Of a DNA stretch of 64,000 bases, positions 25,461 through 32,671 are shown in pieces. The stretch covers positions 124,001 through 188,000 of the forward strand of contig NZ_CAKTFO010000003.1 in assembly GCF_934560975.1 (NCBI RefSeq), in the 5' to 3' direction. Within the stretch, counting starts at the first letter, position 1; the number at the start of each line of letters is the position of its first letter. The translations under genes and the position numbers were made by a program. The notes under the pieces were generated by a model. The model was not told the origin of the DNA. It ran no database searches and saw only the letters and a list, made by a program, of their open reading frames with translations. This DNA is from an uncultured Sphingomonas sp. Its GTDB lineage: Bacteria > Pseudomonadota > Alphaproteobacteria > Sphingomonadales > Sphingomonadaceae.

Positions 25461-27161
25461 ATGATGGTGATGCGATCTTCTTCTGCGGCTGCGTCGGTAC
25501 TCACCTGTAGCGCGATTTGGACCCTTGCCTTTGTGACGAGCGGTGTGGCCGCCCAGTCTGCTCCCGATCCACGCGATGCGCGGATCGATGCGCTGGAGGC
25601 GCAGGTGAGGGCCCTCACACGAACGGTGGAGGCGCTGAGCCGAGCAGCCCAGCCGGGTGCGGCCGCCGCCAGCCCGCAGACGCGCGGAACGGAGGTTGCC
25701 ACGGCCGCAGTCCCGACGTCTGCCCCCGCTGCAAGTCGCGCGTCGGGCGACCGGCCGGCCCGGATCACGCCGTCGCGGAGCCCGGACCAGCCGCGACCGG
25801 TCGTTTCGTCGGAACCCGGCCCCAATCAGGGCTTCGCGACGTTTGAGGGCGCACACCCATCCATCCACAGCATGGATGGGCGCTTCGCCGCCATCCTGCA
25901 CGGCGTGCTCCATTTCGACGGCGGCGGCTATTTCCAGAAACGGGCCGGGCCGCTGACCACCGACCTGCGGCGGGGCGGCGGCGCCAACGATGCCGGCCAT
26001 GCCCGCGACCTCAGCAACGGCACCGTGCTGCGGCGGGCGCGTATCGGCATCGATGGCCATCTGTTCGACGATTTCGAATATAACGTGCTGCTCGACTTCG
26101 GCGGCTCGGGTGTCGAGGATGCGGGCCATGTGTTCGAACTCTGGGCGCAATATAGCGGGATCGAGCCGTTTCACCTGCGGGTCGGCGCCTTTGCGCCTTC
26201 GATCGGGTTGGAGGACCAGAACTCCGTTCAGGGCATGCCCTTGATGGAGCGGCCGGCGATCAGCGATATCAGCCGCGGCATCGCCGGCGGGGATTTCCGC
26301 GAGGCGATCCAGCTGACCGCCGCGCGCCGACGCTGGTTCGCGGCGCTTGCGCTGACCACGCGGACGGTGGGCACGATCAACACCGGCGGGTCAGGCACGG
26401 CGCAATCCTTTGACCAGAATTTCGGCGGCGTGGCCCGTCTGGCGGCGATCCCGTTTCAAGGGAAGGACTGGCTGGTCCATGTCGGCGCGCATGGCAGCCG
26501 CGTGTTCAGCGTCAGCGATGCAGGCGGGCCGGACGGCGCGGACGGCGACCTCCGCCATCCCGTGGAGCTGCGCGAACGGCCGGAGCTGCGCACGGACGGC
26601 ACGCGGCTGATCGACACCGGCACGATCGACGCGCGCCATGTCAACGAGGTCGGCCTGGAACTCGCCGTGCAGAGCCGGAACGTCTATGTGCAGGGCGAGT
26701 ATGAGTTCATCGGCATCGAGCGCCGCGACCGCAGCCTGGAGAACCCGCACTTCGGCGGCTGGTATGTTGAAGGTGGCTGGGTGCTGACCGGCGAGCGCCG
26801 CAAGTATAATACGGGCACCTTCGCCTTTGACGCGCCGCCGGTATCGCGCGTGCTGGATCCCGCCAAGGGTGGCTTCGGCGCGGTGGAGCTGGTCGGGCGT
26901 TACTCCTATGTCGACCTGAACTACAAGGCAGGCGCGCGCGGCACCGCGATCTCGCTCGACGGCGTGCGCGGCGGGGAGCAGCGGATCGTGGCCGCTGGGA
27001 TCAACTGGTACCTGAACCCGGTGCTGCGCCTGATGCTGGATTACCAGCATGTCCGCGTCCGCCGGCTGTCGCCCGATCCGACCGCCTATGCAACGCCGCT
27101 GGGTGCCGAGATCGGGCAGTCCTACGACACGGTCGCGGTCCGCTCGCAACTGGCCTTCTGA
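25461..27161 (+). CDS. OprP/OprO-type porin with N-terminal coiled coil
   Basis: An outer-membrane channel of 566 residues. A signal peptide (about residues 1-30, ending GVAAQS) is followed by a short coiled coil (DARIDALEAQVRALTRTVEAL), a Pro/Ala-rich linker, then the barrel with repeated aromatic strands such as FDGGGYFQKR and YNVLLDFGG, and a C-terminal VAVRSQLAF ending in Phe, as barrel proteins do. The family is called phosphate-selective, but many members carry sugars or anions. ATGs at 25461 and 25464 both fit. It follows the sugar dehydrogenase by 14 bp, so cotranscription is likely. Confidence 0.88.
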   Translation: MMVMRSSSAAASVLTCSAIWTLAFVTSGVAAQSAPDPRDARIDALEAQVRALTRTVEALSRAAQPGAAAASPQTRGTEVATAAVPTSAPAASRASGDRPARITPSRSPDQPRPVVSSEPGPNQGFATFEGAHPSIHSMDGRFAAILHGVLHFDGGGYFQKRAGPLTTDLRRGGGANDAGHARDLSNGTVLRRARIGIDGHLFDDFEYNVLLDFGGSGVEDAGHVFELWAQYSGIEPFHLRVGAFAPSIGLEDQNSVQGMPLMERPAISDISRGIAGGDFREAIQLTAARRRWFAALALTTRTVGTINTGGSGTAQSFDQNFGGVARLAAIPFQGKDWLVHVGAHGSRVFSVSDAGGPDGADGDLRHPVELRERPELRTDGTRLIDTGTIDARHVNEVGLELAVQSRNVYVQGEYEFIGIERRDRSLENPHFGGWYVEGGWVLTGERRKYNTGTFAFDAPPVSRVLDPAKGGFGAVELVGRYSYVDLNYKAGARGTAISLDGVRGGEQRIVAAGINWYLNPVLRLMLDYQHVRVRRLSPDPTAYATPLGAEIGQSYDTVAVRSQLAF

Positions 27162-27234
27162 GCGCGGGCGAAGGCGACGGGAGAGCCACGCCCGCAGGCA
27201 TGGCCCTCCCCAATGACGAACCCCGCGCGTCCGA

Positions 27235-28098
27235 TCAGAAGCGGTAGGCGGCGGTCACCGTCACGTCATGCCGCACGAACCGGCTGTGGCTGCGGCGCAG
27301 GTCCGTGCCGGTGCTGTTGGCGAGCAGGAACGGGTTGGTGGCCGGCGCGGTGCCGCGCTCGACGCCCAGGCGATACTTGCCGTCGGCCAGGCTGGTGAAG
27401 CCGTAGAGCGCACCGATCGAGAAATGCTCGCCGATCCGCTGCTCCACGCCGCCGCCGACCGTGTAGCCCCAGCGATCGTCCTTGTAGCTGTTCTGCCGCG
27501 CGTCGTCGCCGTTGGCATCGACAAAGGCATTCGCGTTGTTGGTGGTCCCGAAGCGGGTGCGGACGCGCCCATAAGCGAGACCACCGGTGCCGTAGACCAG
27601 CGTGTCGTTGAAGCCGTAGCCGGCACGCGCGCGAACCGCGCCCGTGCCGCGCAGGCTGCGTGTCAGCACGTAATTGGCCGGCGTGGTGCTGAAGCCCGTC
27701 ACGCTGTCGTTGACGTGCGAATTGCCATATTCCGCGACCACGCCGACGACGATGCCGCCGCCCGCGATGTTGGGCAGTTGATAGTCGAAGCCGACCATGC
27801 CGGTATAGGTGACGGCATCCTTGTCGTCGGCGCAACCGCCCGCCGGGAGCGAGGTTGTTCCCTCCGCGCCGCAGAAGCCGGGCGAGAAGGCGTCCGCGCC
27901 GGCGGCGGTGCGAACGGTGTCGCCGAAGCGACCATCGCGATTGGTGTCGAAGTCGAGCCGCTCGCTGCCGTCCTTCGGCTGCCAGCTATAGCCAAGCCGG
28001 CCGCCGGCATAGGCGCTGGTCCAGGACGAAGCCTCCTGAGCCAGTGCTGGCGTTATCGCGGTGAAGGTGGCCGCGGTCAGCAGCAGGCTCTTGATCAT
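27235..28098 (-). CDS. Outer-membrane beta-barrel protein (opacity/porin family)
   Basis: A 287-residue small barrel. The signal peptide is MIKSLLLTAATFTAITPALA; the mature part begins QEASSWTSAYAGGRLGYSW, a typical eight-stranded Opa/OmpX-like first strand, and ends VTVTAAYRF with terminal Phe. Strand repeats such as GYTVGGGVEQRI and GTGGLAYGRV fit alphaproteobacterial outer-membrane proteins of the Omp25/31 type. The ATG at 28098 has GGGAG upstream. A good GGAAC-type promoter lies 43-67 bp before it. Confidence 0.9.
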   Translation of the reverse strand: MIKSLLLTAATFTAITPALAQEASSWTSAYAGGRLGYSWQPKDGSERLDFDTNRDGRFGDTVRTAAGADAFSPGFCGAEGTTSLPAGGCADDKDAVTYTGMVGFDYQLPNIAGGGIVVGVVAEYGNSHVNDSVTGFSTTPANYVLTRSLRGTGAVRARAGYGFNDTLVYGTGGLAYGRVRTRFGTTNNANAFVDANGDDARQNSYKDDRWGYTVGGGVEQRIGEHFSIGALYGFTSLADGKYRLGVERGTAPATNPFLLANSTGTDLRRSHSRFVRHDVTVTAAYRF

Positions 28099-28140
28099 TC
28101 GGTATCTCCCGGGAGGATGCGCTGAGGTGCGCACGGGGCT

Positions 28141-28165
28141 AACCCAGGTTGATGAAGCCCGTTCC
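28141..28165 (-). promoter_or_regulatory. Candidate EcfG-type promoter for the beta-barrel gene
   Basis: Read leftward: GGAAC (28165-28161), 16 bp, GGTT (28144-28141). Both elements and the spacer equal those found before the CsbD gene, and the distance to the ATG is almost the same (43 bp versus 43 bp). This supports a shared stress-sigma control. Confidence 0.55.
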
Positions 28166-28239
28166 GGGTTCCGCGCCCGCGACACTATTTGTCACGGGCG
28201 GGCCAAACATTGTGCGGGTTCAGCCGCTGAGCGGCAGGT

Positions 28240-28735
28240 TCAGCGTGCCGCCTCGCTCTTCAGGAAAGCAACGACGTCGGCGCGATCCAGCGGGTCGGGG
28301 ATGCCCGAAAACATCATGCGCGTGCCAGGTGCGAAGCGTTGCGGATCCTTCAGCCATTCGGACAGGGTTGCCGCATCCCAGCGGCCGCGTTTCGCCTTCA
28401 GCGCATCGGTATAGCCGAAGCGCGCTGGCGCCGGCGATGGGCTTGCCGACGATGCCGAACAGATTGGGCCCGTTGCGATCGGGTGCGCCCTGGCCGATCG
28501 TGTGGCAGCCGGCGCATTGGCCGAACAACCGCCCGCCGCGCTCCGCATCCGCGACCCGCATCAGGGCAGCGGGGGAGGGGTTCTGCCCCGCCGCCTTGCG
28601 CCGTGCATCCACCTTCGGGTCGGAACAGCCCTGCAGCATGACGCAGGCCAGACCGGCATGGAACGCCGCCTTCGCCATGCGATGGCGCCCGCGCGCGATC
28701 GCGGCGGTCCAGGGTGCGGCCGACGATGTACCCAC
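28240..28735 (-). pseudogene. Cytochrome c with a frameshift
   Basis: A class I c-type cytochrome interrupted by a frame change. The upstream frame (GTG at 28735 with AAGGAG ahead, or ATG at 28678) encodes a signal or lipoprotein leader ending MLQGC, the haem motif CAGCH and GPNLFGIVGKP. At about 28420-28426 it shifts; the other frame continues with FGYTDALKAKRG, the WLKDPQRF segment, the Met-ligand motif GTRMMFSG and stops at 28240. Restoring two bases (GC) in the AGCGCG run joins both parts into a normal ~150-residue cytochrome. It probably accepted electrons from the nearby sugar dehydrogenase. A real lesion or an assembly error cannot be told apart. Confidence 0.85.
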
Positions 28736-28826
28736 GTATTTCTCCTTGCCCTTTGGATCGGTCTTGCCGCCGCCCGGCGACGACCGGTCCGGGCTTTCCG
28801 TCTCGCTACTCCGCCGGGCCAAAGCG

Positions 28827-29201
28827 TCACCGGTCGTGCAATGCGGCAAGGGCGATCCCGGCCAGATTCTGGGCCCGTTTGACGTAGCGGATGCGCACGC
28901 CTCCCCCGGGCCTTGGCAGCGCGCGGAACACCGCCAGGTGGTGCAGGCACGAGGGTGGGCAGCGTACCGCATTGTTGGCCTGCGCGATCACCGCCGCCGC
29001 ATCGCCCAGCAGCACCGGATCGGTCAGGTCGATGGCATGCGCGATCCGCATCGCTTCGATCAGCGCCAGCCATTCGGCGTCCATGCTGCCGCCCGCGCCG
29101 AGATCGCGCCTGATCGTGCTGCGGCCGCCGACCACCACCGCCAGTTCCATGCCGGACGGACGGCTGCCCCCGTCGAAGAACAGCTTCACGCCATCAGCCA
29201 T
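28827..29201 (-). CDS. RNase H-fold (reverse-transcriptase-like) protein
   Basis: A 124-residue stand-alone RNase H-like domain. Acidic residues at the expected places are D10 (LFFDGGSRP), E43 (MDAEWLALIEA) and D67 (LLGDAAAV), followed by the C-terminal KRAQNLAG helix that replaces the usual Asp-bearing motif. It could cleave the RNA of RNA-DNA hybrids, but the fourth catalytic residue is not obvious. The ATG at 29201 lies inside the rluE end (16-bp overlap), so it is translationally coupled to it. Confidence 0.82.
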   Translation of the reverse strand: MADGVKLFFDGGSRPSGMELAVVVGGRSTIRRDLGAGGSMDAEWLALIEAMRIAHAIDLTDPVLLGDAAAVIAQANNAVRCPPSCLHHLAVFRALPRPGGGVRIRYVKRAQNLAGIALAALHDR

Positions 29202-29725
29202 GCGCCGGGCGCAATGCCCTCCAGCGACCAGTCGCCGATGCGCCACCGCACCAGCCGCAACGTGGGATGACCGATCGCCGCCGTCATCCGCCGCACCTGC
29301 CGATTGCGTCCTTCGCGGATCGTCAGCATGAGCCAGCAATCGGCGATGCTCTGGCGGACGCGGATCGGCGGGTCGCGCGGCCACAAAGCGGGATCGTCGA
29401 TCCGCGCGGCCTCGGCCGGGCGGGTCGGCCCGTCGTTCAGCATCGGCCCGGCCCGCAGGCGATCCAGCGCCGCTTCGTCGGGCGATCCCTCCACCTGGAC
29501 CAGATAGGTCTTGGGCAGCTTGAACTTCGGGTCCGCTATCCGCGCCTGCAAACGGCCGTCGTCGGTCAGCAGCAGCAGCCCCTCGCTGTCGCGGTCCAAC
29601 CGGCCGGCAGGGTAGACCCCGGGCTGGTCGATGAAGTCCGACAATGTCGCACGCGCCGTTTCAGTACCGCGATCGGTGAACTGGCTCAGCACGCCGTAAG
29701 GCTTGTTGAACAGGATCAGGGTCAT
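29186..29725 (-). CDS. rluE: 23S rRNA pseudouridine synthase E-type
   Basis: Isomerises a uridine in 23S rRNA (U2457 in E. coli). The 179-residue length and the lack of an S4 domain match RluE. The catalytic motif GRLDRDSEGLLLLT has Asp44; the NKPYGVLSQFTD start and the EGRNRQVRRM motif are family hallmarks. It overlaps the upstream FAD oxidoreductase by 4 bp and the downstream RNase H-like gene by 16 bp. Confidence 0.93.
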   Translation of the reverse strand: MTLILFNKPYGVLSQFTDRGTETARATLSDFIDQPGVYPAGRLDRDSEGLLLLTDDGRLQARIADPKFKLPKTYLVQVEGSPDEAALDRLRAGPMLNDGPTRPAEAARIDDPALWPRDPPIRVRQSIADCWLMLTIREGRNRQVRRMTAAIGHPTLRLVRWRIGDWSLEGIAPGAWLMA

Positions 29726-31338
29726 GCCGCCACAAGGCTGAGCGCCACCGCCTCCGCCACCTTGATGCCATCAACGGCGGCGGAGAGGATGCCGCCGGCA
29801 TAGCCCGCCCCCTCGCCGGCGGGGAACAGGCCGGCGGTGTTGAGGCTCTGCAGATCGTCCCCGCGCGTGAAGCGGACGGGGGAGGAGGTGCGCGTCTCGA
29901 CCCCCGTCATCACCACGTCGGGATGGTCGTAGCCCCGGATCTGCTTGCCGAACACGGGCAGCGCCTCGCGCATCGCCGCCACCGCAAAGTCGGGCAGGCA
30001 TTGGGCGAGGTCAGTCGGCTGCACGCCCGGGCGATAAGAGGGCACGACGCTGCCGAGCGAGGTGGACGGGCGGCCCGCCAGGAAATCGCCCAGCCGCTGC
30101 GCCGGCGCCTTGTAGTTGGACCCCCCCGCGACAAAGGCGCGCTCCTCCCAATGCCGCTGGAGCGCGATGCCGGCGAGCGGGTCGCCGGGAAAGTCGCGCG
30201 CCGGGTCGATCGCCACGACGAAGCCGGAATTGGCGTTGCGTTCGTTGCGCGAATATTGGCTCATGCCGTTGGTGGCGACGCGGCCCTCTTCGGACGTGGC
30301 GGCCACCACCGTCCCGCCGGGACACATGCAGAAGCTGTAGACCGTGCGTCCGTTCGAGCAGTGATGCGAGATGTGGTATTCCGCCGCGCCGAGGATGCGG
30401 TTGCCGGCATCCTGGCCGAACCGGGCCTGGTCGATCCACGACTGGGGATGCTCGATCCGGACGCCGATGGAGAAGGGCTTGGCCTCGGCATGGACGCCGG
30501 CGGCGTGGAGCATCTCGAACGTGTCCCGCGCGCTATGCCCGACCGCCAGTACGACATGCCCGGCCTCCAGATATTCGCCCGTGTGCAGGTGGAGCCCGCG
30601 CAGCCGCCGCTGCCCCGTGCCGTCCGTCGCGACGTCCAGCCCGTCGACGCGGGTGGAGAAGCGATATTCGCCGCCCAGTGCCTCGATCGTCTCGCGCATG
30701 TTTTCCACCATGGTGACCAGCCGGAACGTGCCGATATGCGGGTGCGCCTCCGTCAGGATCTCCGGCGGGGCACCGGCCTTGACGAACTCGGTCAGCACCT
30801 TGCGGTTGAGGTGGCGCGGATCCTTGATGCGGCTGTAGAGCTTGCCGTCGGAAAAGGTGCCGGCCCCGCCCTCGCCATATTGGACGTTGGATTCGGGGTT
30901 GAGGACGCTGCGCCGCCACAGTCCCCACGTATCCTTGGTCCGCTCCCGCACCACCTTGCCGCGTTCCAGCACGATCGGGCGGAATCCCATCTGCGCCAGG
31001 ATCAGGGCCGCGAACAGGCCGCATGGGCCGGCGCCGATCACCACCGGGCGCGCAGCGTCAGGGCAAGCGGTGGCGACCGGGTGGTAGCGTGTGTCCGGCG
31101 TCGGCTGAATGTCGCGATCCCGGCGGAAGCGCGTCAGCACCGCCGCCTCGTTCTTCAGGGTGACATCGACCGAATAGACCAGCGATATGGCGGCGCGGTC
31201 ACGCGCGTCATGACCGCGCCGCACGACCGAGTAGCGGATCAGGTCGCGCGGGGTGATGCGCAGCCTTTTGTAGAGGGCTGTCGGGATCGCTTCGTCGGCA
31301 TGGTGGAGCGGCAGTTTCAACTCGGATACGCGGATCAT
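29722..31338 (-). CDS. FAD-dependent dehydrogenase (COG2509 type)
   Basis: A 538-residue flavoprotein. An N-terminal ~85-residue alpha/beta domain (MIRVSELKLPL, then LYKRLRITPRDL) precedes the FAD-binding Rossmann motif VVIGAGPCGLFAALIL (about 99-114). Further family segments are NVQYGEGGAGTFSDGKL, FCMCPGGTVVAA and the C-terminal GEGAGYAGGI. Such proteins are widely conserved, but their substrate is unknown. It leads a three-gene overlapping unit with rluE and the RNase H-like gene. Confidence 0.9.
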   Translation of the reverse strand: MIRVSELKLPLHHADEAIPTALYKRLRITPRDLIRYSVVRRGHDARDRAAISLVYSVDVTLKNEAAVLTRFRRDRDIQPTPDTRYHPVATACPDAARPVVIGAGPCGLFAALILAQMGFRPIVLERGKVVRERTKDTWGLWRRSVLNPESNVQYGEGGAGTFSDGKLYSRIKDPRHLNRKVLTEFVKAGAPPEILTEAHPHIGTFRLVTMVENMRETIEALGGEYRFSTRVDGLDVATDGTGQRRLRGLHLHTGEYLEAGHVVLAVGHSARDTFEMLHAAGVHAEAKPFSIGVRIEHPQSWIDQARFGQDAGNRILGAAEYHISHHCSNGRTVYSFCMCPGGTVVAATSEEGRVATNGMSQYSRNERNANSGFVVAIDPARDFPGDPLAGIALQRHWEERAFVAGGSNYKAPAQRLGDFLAGRPSTSLGSVVPSYRPGVQPTDLAQCLPDFAVAAMREALPVFGKQIRGYDHPDVVMTGVETRTSSPVRFTRGDDLQSLNTAGLFPAGEGAGYAGGILSAAVDGIKVAEAVALSLVAA

Positions 31339-31407
31339 GGCCAGCGCCTTACATCGGGATCGCCGCGCTTGCTAACCTTTGCCGGGCCGGCCGCAGGTGG
31401 GACAAGG

Positions 31408-32526
31408 TCAGATCTGGCCCGAAAAGCTGTGCATCGGCAGCAAGGCCGCGCCGAGCGTGATGGGCGAGCCGGTCAGGCCCGACACCTCCACCGGCGGCCT
31501 GCGATCGCAGATGGTGGAAACAAGGTCGGCGCGCTTCAGGCGTTGTCCCAGCCCGTCCAGTATCTCGGCCGGAAGCGGGCCGGCCAGCACGATCGCGCCG
31601 GGATCGAACCAGGCGAAGGCGGTGTTGCAGACAAGCTCCAACTGGCCGGCGGCCCGGTCCATCCACCGCTCGATCGTGGCGCGCTGCGCCGGCGCCGCGG
31701 GGTCGATCTCCGCGACGGAAGAAATCGGGCAGCCTTCGTTGCGCAGGGTGGAGAGAAGGTCGAGCGGGCTGGGCCGTGGCTGGTCGATCGGGAACAGGCA
31801 TCCGACCTCGCCCGCGACGCCATGCTGGCCACGGATCAAGCGCCCGTCGACGATGATCCCGGCACCGATCCCGTAGCCCAGCAGCAGCACGGCGATGGTC
31901 GAGAATTTGCCCATGAGACCGGCCAGGTAGAATTCGGCCAGGGCGGCGGCGTTGGCGTCATTCTCGATCCACAGCGGCCAGCCGAACGTGTCCGCCATGA
32001 TCGCGCGCAACGGGGCGCCGCGCCACTCCGGCAATGCGTCCACCACGCTCCAGCGATCGCCCGCCGGGGATAGAGCCGGGCCGGGCACGGCGATGCCGAT
32101 ACCCAACATGCGCCGGCCGAGCAGGCGGTGCCGGTCCACCAGCATGTGGGTGAGGGTGCGGACGCGCTCCGCAAAGTCGCGCGGGTTGATCGGGGGAATA
32201 TGCTCGCTGTGGGCCGCGATGGTGCCGCCGGCAAAGTCGATCAGCGCAACGTCGAGCACGCCTTGGTGCGCCGTCGCGCCGACCGCATAGCCGCCGGCAG
32301 GCGCGATCCGTAGCGGAACCGACGGCCGACCACGCCGGCTGGGCCCGCCGCCGTTCACTTCCTCCACCACCTCCAGCGTAAGCAACTCACGCGACAATTT
32401 GGTGAGCGCCGTGCCGCTCATCTCCAGCCGGGCGGCGAGCGCGGAGCGGGAGGACGGTCCACAGGCGCGAAGCTCCCGCAGCACGCGCCGGTGATCCTTG
32501 CCCAGAACAGGGATACGCACGCTCAT
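31408..32526 (-). CDS. ROK-family transcriptional regulator
   Basis: A sugar-responsive repressor of 372 residues. A winged helix-turn-helix covers residues 10-60 (RSALAARLEMSGTALTKLSREL), followed by the ROK ATPase-like fold with ALIDFAGGTIA, GIGIAVPGP, IENDANAAALAE and GYGIGAGIIVDG. The usual ROK zinc motif (CxCGxxGC) is reduced: after GEVGCL only scattered Cys remain. It is divergent from a TonB receptor gene 145 bp away and most likely controls it, a common arrangement in carbohydrate-use loci. The inducer is unknown. Confidence 0.9.
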   Translation of the reverse strand: MSVRIPVLGKDHRRVLRELRACGPSSRSALAARLEMSGTALTKLSRELLTLEVVEEVNGGGPSRRGRPSVPLRIAPAGGYAVGATAHQGVLDVALIDFAGGTIAAHSEHIPPINPRDFAERVRTLTHMLVDRHRLLGRRMLGIGIAVPGPALSPAGDRWSVVDALPEWRGAPLRAIMADTFGWPLWIENDANAAALAEFYLAGLMGKFSTIAVLLLGYGIGAGIIVDGRLIRGQHGVAGEVGCLFPIDQPRPSPLDLLSTLRNEGCPISSVAEIDPAAPAQRATIERWMDRAAGQLELVCNTAFAWFDPGAIVLAGPLPAEILDGLGQRLKRADLVSTICDRRPPVEVSGLTGSPITLGAALLPMHSFSGQI

Positions 32527-32671
32527 CTCCCGGTAAGATCGGCCGCAGCCGCACCGCTGATCCGTCGCCTTATATTAATTGCTTTCCAGAAAATAAATAA
32601 AAGCGTCATGGAAGCCGACCAATGGCCCCTGCGACAGCCTCGATCGAGGCCAGCGACCATGCAGGGGATTT
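32527..32671. promoter_or_regulatory. Divergent control region of ROK regulator and TonB receptor
   Basis: 145 bp. Positions 32570-32610 are notably AT-rich, unlike the rest of the window, and probably hold the promoter elements. A perfect 14-bp palindrome (GCCTCGATCGAGGC, 32637-32650) lies 22 bp before the receptor ATG and is a good candidate for an operator. No confident -35/-10 assignment. Confidence 0.5.

Noticed and set aside
29923..32073. 716-residue plus-strand frame across the FAD oxidoreductase and ROK genes
   Set aside because: Antisense to two clear protein families; Arg/His/Gln-rich with no domain.
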